The translations under genes and the position numbers were made by a program. Positions 9,303 to 19,205 of a stretch of 64,000 bases of DNA are shown piece after piece. The DNA is from Pseudolactococcus piscium (lineage in GTDB: Bacteria; Bacillota; Bacilli; Lactobacillales; Streptococcaceae). The notes below the pieces were generated by a model. It saw only the letters and a list, made by a program, of their open reading frames with translations. It searched no databases and had not been told where the DNA came from. Position 1 is the first letter of the stretch; each line of letters starts with the position of its first letter. The stretch is from positions 1-64,000 of the forward strand of contig NZ_JXJW01000014.1 in NCBI RefSeq assembly GCF_002441695.1, given 5' to 3'.

Positions 9303-10249
9303 TATTTGTCACCTCCAGCAACTTCAGTGTATTTACCGTTTTCTCCGAGATATTTATCGCGTAAGTCAGCATCTTTTAACAATGGGAAGCCAAATTTTGC
9401 ACGTTCATTAATAAACGTCCGTGCGACTTTTCTAGCCATAGTCCGCACGCGATGTAAATAACCAGCACGTTCTGTTACAGAAACTGCACCACTCGCGTCA
9501 AGTAAGTTAAAAGTATGACTTGATTTCAAAATAAAGTCATAGGCTGGATGTACCAAACCTAAATCAAGTAACTTAATGGCCTGTGCTTCATAGGTATCAA
9601 AGAGATTTAGGAAGACATCTGTATCGATTTCCTCAAAGGCAAATTTAGAGTGTTCATACTCTGGCTCAGTAAAGATATCCCCATAGAGCACGCCATTTCC
9701 CCACTCAAGATCATAGACAGATTCCACTTCCTGGATATATGAAGCTAATCGTTCAAGACCATAGGTAATTTCTGATGTCACAGAATCAACTTCTATCCCA
9801 CCAACTTGTTGGAAATAAGTAAACTGTGTCACTTCCATACCATCAAGCCAAACTTCCCAGCCGATACCAGCAGCACCCATAGACGGGTTTTCCCAGTTAT
9901 CTTCAACAAAGCGAATATCATGTTCCAGTGCATTAATGCCTAAGGCAGCCAAACTATCTAAATAGAGTTGTTGGATGTTCTTAGGGCTCGGTTTCATGAC
10001 AACTTGAAACTGGTGATGTTGAAACAGGCGGTTTGGATTTTCACCATAACGCCCATCTGCTGGACGACGTGATGGTTGCACATAAGCCGCATGCCATGGT
10101 TCTGGACCATTGGCACGTAAAAAAGTATAAGGTGACATCGTGCCAGCACCGACCTCATTATCGTAGGCTTGCATGAGGTTTGCCCCTTGCTCGCTCCAAA
10201 AGTTTTGAAGCGTTAGAATAATTTCTTGAAATGATAATTTTTTAGACAT
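9302..10249 (-). CDS. glyQ: Glycine--tRNA ligase alpha subunit
   Basis: Catalytic subunit activating glycine for tRNA-Gly charging. Contains [47 protein letters not shown] and TYFQQVGG, all characteristic of the class II alpha2beta2 enzyme. The start is the ATG at 10247-10249 preceded by GGAGGAAAT; a longer upstream frame runs into the leader terminator and is rejected. 315 aa is standard. The T-box element upstream should switch transcription on when tRNA-Gly is uncharged. Confidence 0.97.
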   Translation of the reverse strand: MSKKLSFQEIILTLQNFWSEQGANLMQAYDNEVGAGTMSPYTFLRANGPEPWHAAYVQPSRRPADGRYGENPNRLFQHHQFQVVMKPSPKNIQQLYLDSLAALGINALEHDIRFVEDNWENPSMGAAGIGWEVWLDGMEVTQFTYFQQVGGIEVDSVTSEITYGLERLASYIQEVESVYDLEWGNGVLYGDIFTEPEYEHSKFAFEEIDTDVFLNLFDTYEAQAIKLLDLGLVHPAYDFILKSSHTFNLLDASGAVSVTERAGYLHRVRTMARKVARTFINERAKFGFPLLKDADLRDKYLGENGKYTEVAGGDK

Positions 10250-10314
10250 TATTTCCTCCATCGTATACGTCTCATAGCGAGTTAACGTTTTGGTGCTAAT
10301 AGCATTCAGAATAC

Positions 10315-10453
10315 AAAAAAAGTCCTGATGCTTCAACACAAAGTGTGATCACATCAGGACGCCTTATAGACGCGGTTCCACCTGAATTCTTGGTTAGACA
10401 ACCAAGCGCTTATATTAACTTTAAGCTCCACCGCGCCACCGGATTCATTGCTT
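10315..10453 (-). promoter_or_regulatory. T-box leader of glyQS with antiterminator/terminator
   Basis: On the minus strand the T-box core GGTGGAACCGCG (10371-10382) is followed by a 9-bp terminator stem GTCCTGATG/CATCAGGAC (10322-10360) with a T-run at 10315-10321. Just before the T-box, CTTGGTT-GTCT-AACCAAG forms a Stem III-like hairpin. A GGC triplet (Gly specifier) occurs in CCGGTGGCGCGG near the 5' end. From the predicted transcription start to the T-box there are only about 70 bases, short for a canonical Stem I. A CGCGG in the leader could pair with the T-box CCGCG. Confidence 0.88.
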
Positions 10454-10459
10454 TTTTAT

Positions 10460-10488
10460 AGTATACCTTATTTTGTAATGTTTGACAA
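10460..10488 (-). promoter_or_regulatory. Promoter of the glyQS leader
   Basis: -35 TTGTCA (10483-10488) and -10 TATACT (10460-10465) with exactly 17 bp between, minus strand. It places the RNA start near 10453. Confidence 0.7.
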
Positions 10489-10512
10489 CTTTCTTTTATA
10501 AAAGTTGAGTTG

Positions 10513-11670
10513 CTATACATGCAAGTCATTCCCAAGTTTTTTTAACAGTGAAAAAGCATTTTCCACATAATAGGCAACTGCTATCGGTATCGTTTCATCT
10601 TTGATGACCATATCTGAAAAGTGAAGTCCCGGACTTCCTGGTCCGTTACTACCTATAAAAGCAAATACGCCTGGTATCTGTTCTTGGTAGCTAGCAAAAT
10701 CTTCTCCCGCATTTGAGGGAACTGGCACGACAACATCCTCATGCCAGTTTTGCATATCATCAAACATGAATGCTGATAATTCTGGATCATTGTAGGTAAC
10801 GTTTGAGCCAAAAATCCAGTCTATTGTCACACTAACACCGTGGGCTGCTGCTACATTTTCTACGACTTCATAAAATCTTTTTTTAGCAAGGATACGATCT
10901 TCTGGAGCAAAGGTTCGGATTGTCCCCTCAAATATGGCCTTATCTGGCAGGACATTCCAGGTATTTCCGGCATCTACATGCGTGACCGAAACGACGACAG
11001 CATGTTGGGGATCGATGTTCCGCGAGACAAGTTGCTGAAGACTTGTGATGATGCTTGATGTGGCAAGAATGCTGTCTACACCTTGATTAGGATAGCCCGC
11101 ATGGGAGCCAGTTCCATTAACTGTCACATAAAACTGATCGACTGCTGCCATAATCCCTTTGCTACGAAGCCCTATTTGTCCTACAGGTAGATCAGGCATA
11201 TTATGGAAACCAATAATTGCTTGTACATCAGATAACACCCCTGTTTCAAGCACTTCATTTGCGCCTATGTGTGTTTCTTCTGCTTGTTGGAAGATTAATT
11301 TGATCGTGCCTTGAATCTCAGCTTCCCGCTGTTTTAGGAGTTTTGCAGCACCAAGTAGACTCGTCTGATGTAAATCATGACCACAAGCATGCATGACACC
11401 CGCATTCTTGGACGCAAACGCTAGTCCTGTATTCTCTATAATGGGGAGCGCATCGATGTCAGCCCGTAAAGCAATGACTGGTTGTCCTGAACCAATTTGG
11501 GCAACTAATCCCGTCTTTAACCCCGTCGCTAATACGGTAATGTCTAGATCCTGTAAGTAATCTGTTAAAAACTGGGTTGTCTTGAATTCCTGCCCTGATA
11601 ATTCTGGATGCTCATGGATATAGTGGCGTATCATCACTAACTCATCATAATGCTCTGGTAAAAGTCTCAT
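10513..11670 (-). CDS. M20D-family amidohydrolase (hippurate/N-acyl-amino-acid hydrolase-like)
   Basis: Metal-dependent cytoplasmic hydrolase removing an acyl group from an amino acid; relatives include HipO-type enzymes and N-acetyldiaminopimelate deacetylase. 385 aa. ALRADIDALPI and the metal ligands in MHACGHDLHQTSLLGAA lie in the catalytic half. EE in QQAEETHIGA, the His of GFHNMPD and VPSNAGEDFASY complete the site, with a dimerisation domain inserted in the middle (TGSHAGYPNQGVDSI). It is not next to dapD or other lysine genes, so the exact substrate stays open. It stands alone between holA and glyQ. Confidence 0.85.
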   Translation of the reverse strand: MRLLPEHYDELVMIRHYIHEHPELSGQEFKTTQFLTDYLQDLDITVLATGLKTGLVAQIGSGQPVIALRADIDALPIIENTGLAFASKNAGVMHACGHDLHQTSLLGAAKLLKQREAEIQGTIKLIFQQAEETHIGANEVLETGVLSDVQAIIGFHNMPDLPVGQIGLRSKGIMAAVDQFYVTVNGTGSHAGYPNQGVDSILATSSIITSLQQLVSRNIDPQHAVVVSVTHVDAGNTWNVLPDKAIFEGTIRTFAPEDRILAKKRFYEVVENVAAAHGVSVTIDWIFGSNVTYNDPELSAFMFDDMQNWHEDVVVPVPSNAGEDFASYQEQIPGVFAFIGSNGPGSPGLHFSDMVIKDETIPIAVAYYVENAFSLLKKLGNDLHV

Positions 11671-11732
11671 GTTTTTCTCCTTTAGCGTTAATCACGTTTT
11701 AAAAATGCATGCTGTAGACAAGGGTTGATGAC

Positions 11733-11767
11733 AAAAAAGATCGGCATGCCACTAGGTAAACACGATC
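11733..11767 (-). terminator. Probable terminator of ftsK-holA
   Basis: GATCG and CGATC arms with further partial pairing, then six Ts on the minus strand, just after the holA stop codon. The stem is imperfect. Confidence 0.5.
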
Positions 11768-11773
11768 TTATCG

Positions 11774-12775
11774 TCAACTGATGCCGGATAATCTAATTAA
11801 GACCATGTCCATTAAAAATTTTTTATCCGCCTGACCAGATTTGATTTTAAAATCTGTGTCTATCAGATAACGCATTGCTGCTGCTAAAAATCCCTTACTT
11901 CGACTACGTGCAGGCGCTACTAAGAATTTCAAGCGATAAGGATTAATTTTTAGGTAATCTATCAACTGACGTTCCGTATACTGCTTATCCAGTAACAGTT
12001 TGATTTGATAGTATAAGCGAAAATTACTCGTTAAGATGGCTAGTAACTTGATTTCGTCTTCTCCTTGCAAGACGAGATCTGTCACTAAGCTTCTTGCTTC
12101 TGCAATTTTACCTTTTAAAATCAGGTCGGTTAAATCAAAGATATTATCCGCTAATGATTTAGGCACAGCCTTTTCTACATCCTCAAGTGTCACCTGTCTA
12201 CCATCAGCATAAGTCGTGACTAAGGCTATATTTTGGCCTACTGTCGCAAAATGACTATTTGATTTCTCGATGATGAGGTTAACAATATTCGCTTGTAAGC
12301 TGGACTTGTTAACAAAATACTGACTTAATTCATTTGGCTTTAAAGGCGTTGCTTCTAAATGAAGGGCAATCTGTTTTAACTTCTTGACAATACGCCGTTT
12401 GCCGTCTAGTTTGCCGTGACAAATGATGATCAGTCTCGTCGATGCTAAGGGATTGTCTAAAAACTGTTCAAGTCTCAGTAACTGATTTTCCGTCAATAAT
12501 GATTTCTTGACTGTTGTTAACTCCCATACATTTTCAAATATAACCAGCATCTCATCACCAAAGAATGGTAAGCTCTCAAGCTCTTCTAAGGCCAAATCGG
12601 GATCAGCCTCAGACAAATCAAAATAGGCTTGTGACAGGTCAGATGGGTCAAAATTTACTTTTGCCATCAGTTGAAGCTTCAAGGCCGAAATAATATCGTC
12701 ATCTTCACCTGATATCATGACAAATTGCGGTAGGGTAGCTGGGGATAACTGGGTAAGGGTATCAAATACTGTCAT
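11774..12775 (-). CDS. holA: DNA polymerase III delta subunit
   Basis: Clamp-loader subunit that opens the sliding clamp in replication. 333 aa, the family length. The N-terminal AAA-like fold contains [24 protein letters not shown], and the central part has [21 protein letters not shown]. The C-terminal collar domain contains [19 protein letters not shown] and HP-like [10 protein letters not shown]. Its first 14 bases overlap the 3' end of ftsK, so the two are co-transcribed. Confidence 0.93.
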   Translation of the reverse strand: MTVFDTLTQLSPATLPQFVMISGEDDDIISALKLQLMAKVNFDPSDLSQAYFDLSEADPDLALEELESLPFFGDEMLVIFENVWELTTVKKSLLTENQLLRLEQFLDNPLASTRLIIICHGKLDGKRRIVKKLKQIALHLEATPLKPNELSQYFVNKSSLQANIVNLIIEKSNSHFATVGQNIALVTTYADGRQVTLEDVEKAVPKSLADNIFDLTDLILKGKIAEARSLVTDLVLQGEDEIKLLAILTSNFRLYYQIKLLLDKQYTERQLIDYLKINPYRLKFLVAPARSRSKGFLAAAMRYLIDTDFKIKSGQADKKFLMDMVLIRLSGIS

Positions 12776-15098
12776 CTAGTTCACCACTTTCGCTTGCCGT
12801 TTCAGTTGCTGCATCATCTAAATGGGTAAGGAGTACCTTGCGAGGTTTTGTCCCTTCAGCAGGGCCAATAATTCCTGCGGCTTCCAACTCTTCCATAATC
12901 CGTGTTGCACGATTAAATCCTGTAGATAGGCGACGTTGGAGCATCGATGCTGATGCTTTTTGATATTCTACGACAAGTTGCTTGGCCTGTTCAAATAAGG
13001 GATCTCCTGAGTCAGTTACCGCAGCTGCACTATTACTATCAAATGAGCGGGCATCATCCTCAGCTACCTCACCTGGATCGAACGTCTCATCATAATCAGC
13101 GCTCGCTTGGTCTTTGATGAAGCTCACAACACTTGCCACATCTTCATCTGATAAAAAGGCGCCTTGCAAGCGTAGGGCATGATTTTCATCGATTGGTTTA
13201 AAGAGCATGTCACCACGACCTAGTAGTTTTTCAGCACCATTACTATCTAGGATGGTCCGGGAATCTGTCCCTGATGATACCGCAAAGGCAACACGACTTG
13301 GGACATTGGCTTTAATCAAACCACTGATGACATCGACAGATGGTCTTTGTGTCGCAAGGATCATATGAATCCCTGCCGCCCGTGCTTTTTGACCAATCCG
13401 GATAATGGCATCCTCTACTTCTTTTGATGCAACCATCATCAAGTCAGCAAGTTCATCAACAATGACAACGATCAATGGTAAAGTTTGCTGTTTCTCTTGA
13501 CTTTCGGCATTGAACATTTCAACTTTTGCATTATAGCCTTCAATATTTCTTGAGCCAACTCGACGAAATAGTTCGTAGCGGCTTTCCATTTCATCGACTA
13601 TTTTTTGTAACGCACGCGCCGCCTTACGTGGATTCGTGACAACTGGAATCAGTAGATGTGGAATATCATTATAGACATCTAGCTCGACCATTTTGGGGTC
13701 AATCATCAAAAACTTGACTTGACTCGGTAAGGCTTTCATCAAAATACTTGCGATAATCCCATTCACCGCAACAGATTTACCTGATCCTGTAGATCCTGCA
13801 ACCAGTATATGCGGCATTTTTGCTAAGTTAAAGGTCTTGATAGAACCATCAACTGCTTTACCTAAGGGGACTTCTAATAGATTTTCAGGACTAGTCTGGG
13901 CACTTTCCCACATTTCACGGAAACCGACCATGGCCACCTCCGCATTTGGTATTTCGATACCAACTAAGGACTTGCCTGGAATAGGCGCCTCTATCCGCAC
14001 ATCTTTCGCTGCCAAGGCAAGGGCTAAATCATCCTGTAAGTTAAGGATACGGCTGACTTTGACGCCAGTTGCTAGCTTGATTTCATATTTTGAGACAGAT
14101 GGTCCGACAACAGCGGACTCAACTGTTGCTTGGATACCAAAACTCTTAAAGGTCGTCTCTAATATTTTGATATTGTTTTGGACATTACTGCGTTCATTTG
14201 CCTGATTCTTAATGGGTGTTGGTGCAAGGAGTGATACTTCTGGTAACTGATAGTGAGACATCTCCTGATTTGGTTGGAAGTTAATCGGGGGTATGTCAGA
14301 CGCGTCATCCTCAACTATCTCTGGTGTTAAGATTTCTCCTGTCTCGGCATCATAATCAGGCATGACAATCTCTGGTTCACTTTTTGTGATAAAGTCATAA
14401 GGCTGCGATACATCAAGAGGTGTAACAGGTAAACTAGGCTCAGCAGGTAAGTCAATCTGCGCTTGTTTGACATCTCGTAATTTTTGCTTATCCGCTTTTT
14501 TAACTTGACGAGTTGCTTGCCATTGGCTGAAACGTGTCTTTAAGTTTGCAAAAAAAGCATGCCATAATTTTGGTGTTAGGACATATAGTCCGATTAGCAA
14601 TAGCAAAGCTGCAATGATATAGACACCAATCACTGAAAATAACAGTTTGAGTGGCGAATAAATGAAATGGCCAATCATTCCTGATCCTGCAAACTCTGTG
14701 ACTTTTAGTTTGACTAATTGGCTTGAAACAACATCCCAAGTCTGCTGGGTACCTGTCACCTTATCAAAGTAGGCTTGAAAGCTTAAGAGTACGGATATAC
14801 CGATTAAAGTCAACCCTAAAATTAATCGACCTTGCTGACTACCTTCTTTGTTCTTGAAAAAAGAACGGATAATCCAGAAAACGATGCCTACGATGACTAG
14901 ATAAGCAAGACTACCAATCATAATCCGAATCAAATTATAAAGGGTTACACCAATAACCCCTAGTTGGGTAGCTGCAAATAGGAGTAAAAAGAGGGACACG
15001 AAAAGGGCAATCAGTTTTTTCTTTTCTGCTTGCTCAGCTTGTGCTTTTTTTGATATTTTTCTATTTTTAGTTGCTTTTTTCTGTGTTTTTTTAACCAT
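12762..15098 (-). CDS. ftsK: DNA translocase FtsK/SpoIIIE
   Basis: Septum-located motor that pumps chromosome ends into daughter cells. 778 aa. A lysine-rich start ([16 protein letters not shown]) precedes about four membrane helices to residue 180, then an acidic linker. The ATPase follows with Walker A GSTGSGKS and Walker B-type [11 protein letters not shown], and the DNA-reading winged-helix gamma domain is at the C-terminus ([22 protein letters not shown]). The ATG is only 10 bases downstream of a TGGTATAAT element and has no Shine-Dalgarno, so the mRNA is probably nearly leaderless. Confidence 0.95.
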   Translation of the reverse strand: MVKKTQKKATKNRKISKKAQAEQAEKKKLIALFVSLFLLLFAATQLGVIGVTLYNLIRIMIGSLAYLVIVGIVFWIIRSFFKNKEGSQQGRLILGLTLIGISVLLSFQAYFDKVTGTQQTWDVVSSQLVKLKVTEFAGSGMIGHFIYSPLKLLFSVIGVYIIAALLLLIGLYVLTPKLWHAFFANLKTRFSQWQATRQVKKADKQKLRDVKQAQIDLPAEPSLPVTPLDVSQPYDFITKSEPEIVMPDYDAETGEILTPEIVEDDASDIPPINFQPNQEMSHYQLPEVSLLAPTPIKNQANERSNVQNNIKILETTFKSFGIQATVESAVVGPSVSKYEIKLATGVKVSRILNLQDDLALALAAKDVRIEAPIPGKSLVGIEIPNAEVAMVGFREMWESAQTSPENLLEVPLGKAVDGSIKTFNLAKMPHILVAGSTGSGKSVAVNGIIASILMKALPSQVKFLMIDPKMVELDVYNDIPHLLIPVVTNPRKAARALQKIVDEMESRYELFRRVGSRNIEGYNAKVEMFNAESQEKQQTLPLIVVIVDELADLMMVASKEVEDAIIRIGQKARAAGIHMILATQRPSVDVISGLIKANVPSRVAFAVSSGTDSRTILDSNGAEKLLGRGDMLFKPIDENHALRLQGAFLSDEDVASVVSFIKDQASADYDETFDPGEVAEDDARSFDSNSAAAVTDSGDPLFEQAKQLVVEYQKASASMLQRRLSTGFNRATRIMEELEAAGIIGPAEGTKPRKVLLTHLDDAATETASESGELDDSI

Positions 15099-15108
15099 AA
15101 TTAGTCTA

Positions 15109-15117
15109 ATTATACCA
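15109..15117 (-). promoter_or_regulatory. Extended -10 promoter of ftsK
   Basis: TGGTATAAT on the minus strand with 10 bases to the ftsK ATG, predicting a 5' untranslated region of only 4-5 bases. Confidence 0.6.
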
Positions 15118-15296
15118 TATTTTACAGCTAGATAATATGATGACTGAAACGCTTTGCACGTGTTATTTGATATTTTCTACATTTAAATAATACACTCCGC
15201 ATTCAACGCAACATGATTAGCTAATTCCTGCAACAAATACACCCTATTTACTAATAATCTTTGGCTTTTTAACCTAAAATATTATACACTATCTTT

Positions 15297-16085
15297 ATGG
15301 ACAATATTAATAAACACTATCATGCACTCGCATTTTTTGATTTAGATGGCACACTCCTAAATAAGAACAGTGAGTTAGATGAATCAGTCAGCCAAGCACT
15401 CCACACCATACGAGATAATGGCATCCTGCCAATCATTGCAACTGGACGTGGTCATTTCGAATTAGAGGAGCTCATGGCACAATCTGGTATTACCAGTGCA
15501 ATTGCCATGAACGGCCAATATATTATCGTAGATGGCGAGACGATTTATCATGAGCCAATTCCTTTGGATAAATTGCTCGAGCTTAAACTGTTAGCAGAGG
15601 CTAAAAATCAGGTCATGGCTTTCTATGATAAATCTGGAAACTGGGTTTCAGATGTCAACCAGCTGGTCATCGATGCTTATGCACACATCGATTCCCCACT
15701 ACCTGTCGTTGATAATCGTCGCCATTTAACAGACGAAGTCAACATGTTATTAGTCTTTACCAATCAAGCTTCTGATGTTGCTTACTATCATAATCTAGTG
15801 CCAGCCTTTGATTACTTCAAGAACACACCATTTTCGATAGATATCGTGAATGCTGGCTCAAATAAAGGAACCGGCGTCAAAAAAGTTGTCGAGTTACTTG
15901 GCTTTACTGGCGAAACGTATGCCTTTGGTGATGGCCCAAATGACTTGCACTTGCTCGAAGCAGTTGACCATGCGACTGCTATGGGAAATGGGATAGATGA
16001 ACTAAAAGCAATCGCTGATTTTGTCTCAACAGCAAATACGGATAATGGTATCGTCAATGCCTTTAAACATTGGGATCTACTTTAA
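15297..16085 (+). CDS. Cof-type HAD-superfamily phosphatase
   Basis: Cytoplasmic phosphatase of the HAD IIB (Cof) class, which acts on sugar or nucleotide phosphates or FMN. 262 aa with nucleophile motif FFDLDGTLL (Asp15), motif II PIIATGR, the Cof cap domain and motif IV FGDGPNDLHLLEA near residue 215. The substrate cannot be inferred. It is transcribed divergently from ftsK. No ribosome site is visible; an AT-rich -10 (TACACT or TATACA) ends about 6-9 bases before the ATG, so it may be leaderless. Confidence 0.87.
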   Translation: MDNINKHYHALAFFDLDGTLLNKNSELDESVSQALHTIRDNGILPIIATGRGHFELEELMAQSGITSAIAMNGQYIIVDGETIYHEPIPLDKLLELKLLAEAKNQVMAFYDKSGNWVSDVNQLVIDAYAHIDSPLPVVDNRRHLTDEVNMLLVFTNQASDVAYYHNLVPAFDYFKNTPFSIDIVNAGSNKGTGVKKVVELLGFTGETYAFGDGPNDLHLLEAVDHATAMGNGIDELKAIADFVSTANTDNGIVNAFKHWDLL

Positions 16086-16143
16086 TGCAAAGTTGCCATT
16101 TACTTACAAATAGATAGCTAGGGCATTTGCCAAATAATTGATA

Positions 16144-16193
16144 AAAAAAGACCGACCAAGTCTAGCAATTGCTAAATCATTGGTCGGTTTTTT
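16144..16193. terminator. Bidirectional terminator between the Cof gene and pta
   Basis: ACCGACCAA and TTGGTCGGT arms with an A-run on the left and a T-run on the right, so it can stop transcription from both convergent genes. Confidence 0.85.
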
Positions 16194-16203
16194 ATGCTTA
16201 AAT

Positions 16204-17187
16204 TTAAGCTAAAGCTTGCGCTGCTGTAATGATTGATAATTTATAGACATCTTCTTCATTTGAGCCACGTGACAAATCAGATACTGGTTTATTCAAGCCT
16301 TGCAAGATTGGACCAATCGCTTCAAAATTACCTAAACGTTGTGCGATTTTGTAGCCGATATTGCCTGATTGTAAATCTGGAAAGACAAAAACAGACGCAT
16401 TCCCAGCTACATCAGAATCTGGGAATTTCAAACGACCAACCTCGGGTACAAAAGCAGCATCAAACTGCATTTCACCATCGATTTTAAGATCTGGACGTAG
16501 TGTTTTAGCAATCTTCGTCGCTTCTACAACTTTAGTTACATCTGGTGATGCACCTGACCCATTTGTAGAGAAGCTTAACATAGCAACGCGTGGTTCAATA
16601 TCAAACAATTTCGCTGTTGCTGCTGAGTCAATGGCAATTTCTGCTAATTCTTGTGACCCTGGGTCAATATTAATGGCACAATCACTGAAAACATACTTTT
16701 CTTTGCCATAGGCACGTACCATCAAGAAGGCACCAGATGTTCTAGAGACACCAGGCTTAGTTTTGATAATTTGGAGGGCCGGACGTACAGTATCTGCTGT
16801 AGAATGTATGGCACCTGATACCAAACCATCGGCTAAGCCCATATAGACAAGCATCGTCCCAAAATAGTTGACATCCAACAAGATATCTCTTGCTTGTGCT
16901 TCTGTCACTTTTCCAGCACGACGTTCCACAAAGGCTGTAACCATCGTGTCAAATTTGTCATAGTTAGCTGGATCAATAATCGTAAAGTGAGATGACTGTA
17001 AGCCACGCGCACGTAAGGTTGCAGAAATTTCTTCAACATTTCCCAAAAGAATTGGTGTCAACAATTCCTCTGCTTGCAAGCGATAGGCAGCACCAATGAT
17101 ACGAGATTCTATACCTTCTGGAAAAACTATTTTCAAATTTTTTCCTGCAATTTTGGCTTTAAGACCATCAAACAAATCATTCTTCAT
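16204..17187 (-). CDS. pta: Phosphate acetyltransferase
   Basis: Converts acetyl-CoA and phosphate to acetyl phosphate in mixed-acid fermentation. 327 aa, the short (EutD-like catalytic domain) form. IVFPEGIESRIIGAA is near the start, GLVSGAIHSTADTVRPALQ in the middle and MLSFSTNGSGASPD and NVFPDL-like FVFPDLQSGNIGYK further on, all PTA signatures. AAGGAA precedes the ATG. A CcpA-type cre sequence overlaps its predicted -35, pointing to carbon catabolite control. Confidence 0.96.
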   Translation of the reverse strand: MKNDLFDGLKAKIAGKNLKIVFPEGIESRIIGAAYRLQAEELLTPILLGNVEEISATLRARGLQSSHFTIIDPANYDKFDTMVTAFVERRAGKVTEAQARDILLDVNYFGTMLVYMGLADGLVSGAIHSTADTVRPALQIIKTKPGVSRTSGAFLMVRAYGKEKYVFSDCAINIDPGSQELAEIAIDSAATAKLFDIEPRVAMLSFSTNGSGASPDVTKVVEATKIAKTLRPDLKIDGEMQFDAAFVPEVGRLKFPDSDVAGNASVFVFPDLQSGNIGYKIAQRLGNFEAIGPILQGLNKPVSDLSRGSNEEDVYKLSIITAAQALA

Positions 17188-17234
17188 TTATAATTTTCCT
17201 TAACTTAATATAATATAGTTGTTAGTTCAATGAT

Positions 17235-17263
17235 AGTATAGCACAAATGGTAAGATAATGTAA
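17235..17263 (-). promoter_or_regulatory. Promoter of pta
   Basis: -10 TATACT (17235-17240) and -35 TTACAT (17258-17263) with 17 bp spacing, minus strand, about 50 bases upstream of the pta start. Confidence 0.55.
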
Positions 17264-17272
17264 ACGGTTACC
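17258..17272. promoter_or_regulatory. Candidate cre (CcpA) site at pta
   Basis: ATGTAAACGGTTACC matches the cre consensus WTGNAANCGNWNNCW at all positions but the last. It overlaps the predicted -35 box, so CcpA binding here would be expected to repress rather than activate. Confidence 0.55.
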
Positions 17273-17277
17273 ACTTG

Positions 17278-17904
17278 TCAATTTTCTTCTAAAATTGATG
17301 CAATTTTAGTATTAATAATATCTAGTCCAACCAAATTGCTGACACCTTCAGGAATAATCAAATCTGCGTAACGCTTTGTCGGTTCAATAAACTCATGATA
17401 CATCGGTTTAACAGCACTTAGATACTGGGTAATAATACTATCCAAACTTCTACTACGTTCGGCCATATCTCGTTTGATCCGGCGAATAATCCTGACATCG
17501 TCATCCGTGTCCACGAATATTTTAATATCCATCATGTCACGTAATCGCTTGTCATCTAATACTAAAATCCCCTCGACAATGATCACATCAACAGGATTTT
17601 GTGAATACGTTTCTTGACTCCGAGTATGTAAGGCATAGTCATAAATAGGGATATCAACTTGCAAGCCATCTTGTAAGGCGCCAAGTTGTGTCAATAAATA
17701 GTCAGTATCAAAGGCAAATGGATGGTCGTAATTTGTCTTAAGTCGGTCTTCAAACTCAAGCGAGCCTTGATCTTTATAATAAGAATCATGTGCGATCAAT
17801 GCAATATGCTCATGTGAGAAATTAGCTAATATGGCTTGGCTAACTGAACTTTTTCCAGAAGCTGACCCACCTGCTACTCCGATAATTAAAGGTTTTTTAG
17901 TCAT
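17278..17904 (-). CDS. udk: Uridine kinase
   Basis: Phosphorylates uridine and cytidine with ATP or GTP in pyrimidine salvage. 208 aa. P-loop [12 protein letters not shown] at the N-terminus, [11 protein letters not shown], the [10 protein letters not shown] Walker B region and the lid [16 protein letters not shown] are all typical. The start at 17904 gives the standard N-terminus ([10 protein letters not shown]), but it has no Shine-Dalgarno and lies six bases after TGGTATAAT, so a leaderless mRNA is likely. An alternative in-frame ATG at 17922 has a weak AGGA upstream but would lie upstream of the -10. Confidence 0.94.
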   Translation of the reverse strand: MTKKPLIIGVAGGSASGKSSVSQAILANFSHEHIALIAHDSYYKDQGSLEFEDRLKTNYDHPFAFDTDYLLTQLGALQDGLQVDIPIYDYALHTRSQETYSQNPVDVIIVEGILVLDDKRLRDMMDIKIFVDTDDDVRIIRRIKRDMAERSRSLDSIITQYLSAVKPMYHEFIEPTKRYADLIIPEGVSNLVGLDIINTKIASILEEN

Positions 17905-17910
17905 GTAAAT

Positions 17911-17919
17911 ATTATACCA
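17911..17919 (-). promoter_or_regulatory. Extended -10 promoter of udk at the start codon
   Basis: TGGTATAAT on the minus strand with six bases between the T of the -10 and the udk ATG. Initiation would fall on or next to the A of ATG. Confidence 0.6.
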
Positions 17920-18143
17920 CATCAGATAAGCTGTCCTGATTCGAATTTCAATTTTTTCTCATTTTTATTTCGTTAAGGCTTGTCGTGTATTAATTGATTA
18001 GACTCGAGTAAGATTTTATCTGACTGATTTATGCTATCTGCTTGTCTAGTCTGCATTTGTACCCTGTCATTTATAGGGTAACATCAAGAACCATCTTCTA
18101 TTATCTATCAATTTAAGCTGATTTTTGGTAAAATAGTCAGTAT

Positions 18144-19205
18144 ATGGAAAAAATATTAGCACTAGAAGCCTATCATCTTGACTTACATTGTGGTGAAAAA
18201 CTTCTAATTAAAGGCCCGATGGCGAGTGGGAAAACAAAGTTACTGACTGATATTGCGACGCAACTCCCCACCTATCAGTTTGATTTTCTATCTCAAACAC
18301 TAGATGATAATTTTATACCTGGCACTGTAGCTGAAAATTTGGCTTTCAACCTAGAAAACGATGCGATCTCATCTGAGGAAATCGCAACAAAAATACATAA
18401 AATTAGCGAAAAATATGATGTGATTGAACACTTGACTACAGATATTTATGAGCTATCGACTGCTCAAAAACAGGTCATCTCACTCATCCAAATTTTAATC
18501 CATCCGATGACGACGCTACTGCTTGATGAACCCCTATTTCTGCCTACAGACTACACAGGTACTGTAATCGTTACAGGGGATTTTGATGAGACCTTTTTTG
18601 ATCATGTCATTCATCTACCTGATCCTTTAAGTGATTCTCCCTCAAGTGATGCGCTAGTGGTTTTAAAGAGAGACATCAACCACGATAAAGCTATTTTATC
18701 CGTAACTGAAGTCGTTTCAGGTGTCAGTTTCACTGTTTACCAAGGGGAAAAAGTGAGTATATCAACCACAGCAAGCGCACCGATTGCTGATAAGCTTGCT
18801 GGTTTTGCCAAAGCATCTGGTGAAATTGATTTTTATTATGAAAACATTACCCATCAAGCACTTGACAAGCGTGGTCGGAAAATCGGCTATATCATGGCTA
18901 ATCCCGATGATATGATTTTCGTGACATATGTTAAAGATGGTCATATTAGTCAAGACATATTAACCCTCTGTGGCTTAAGTGATCTGACAGATAGGGCAAT
19001 CGACACGCTATCTTTTAGACAGAAAAAATTATTTGCAACTGCCTGTATTCTGATGAAGCAGACACCAATCGTCTTAGTTGATCAGCCCGAGTTTACCTAT
19101 TTTCAAGATATCCTAGCCTACCTTGATGACAAAGGCATCACCGTAATTCTGACCTCAGCATCTGATCTCTTTACACCTTTGATGGACAGAAAGGAGGTTT
19201 TCTGA
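18144..19205 (+). CDS. Degenerate fused double ABC ATPase (ECF-transporter type)
   Basis: Two ABC ATPase-like halves in 353 aa, shorter than usual fused ECF ATPases. First half (1 to about 165): Walker A GPMASGKT, Q-loop FLSQTLDDNF, ABC signature decayed to LSTAQKQ, Walker B TLLLDEP intact, switch His missing (VIVTGD). Second half (about 190-353): no Walker A (STTASAPIADKL), no Q-loop Gln (MANPDDM), signature LSFRQKK, Walker B VLVDQP with Gln for the catalytic Glu, switch His replaced (ILTSAS). It overlaps by one base the next gene, an EcfT-like protein. ATG is nine bases after TGGTAAAAT, without a Shine-Dalgarno. Confidence 0.75.
   Translation: MEKILALEAYHLDLHCGEKLLIKGPMASGKTKLLTDIATQLPTYQFDFLSQTLDDNFIPGTVAENLAFNLENDAISSEEIATKIHKISEKYDVIEHLTTDIYELSTAQKQVISLIQILIHPMTTLLLDEPLFLPTDYTGTVIVTGDFDETFFDHVIHLPDPLSDSPSSDALVVLKRDINHDKAILSVTEVVSGVSFTVYQGEKVSISTTASAPIADKLAGFAKASGEIDFYYENITHQALDKRGRKIGYIMANPDDMIFVTYVKDGHISQDILTLCGLSDLTDRAIDTLSFRQKKLFATACILMKQTPIVLVDQPEFTYFQDILAYLDDKGITVILTSASDLFTPLMDRKEVF

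Noticed and set aside
10250-10339. A longer GlyQ N-terminus
   Set aside because: The extension reads through the T-box terminator region, and a perfect ribosome site precedes the downstream ATG.
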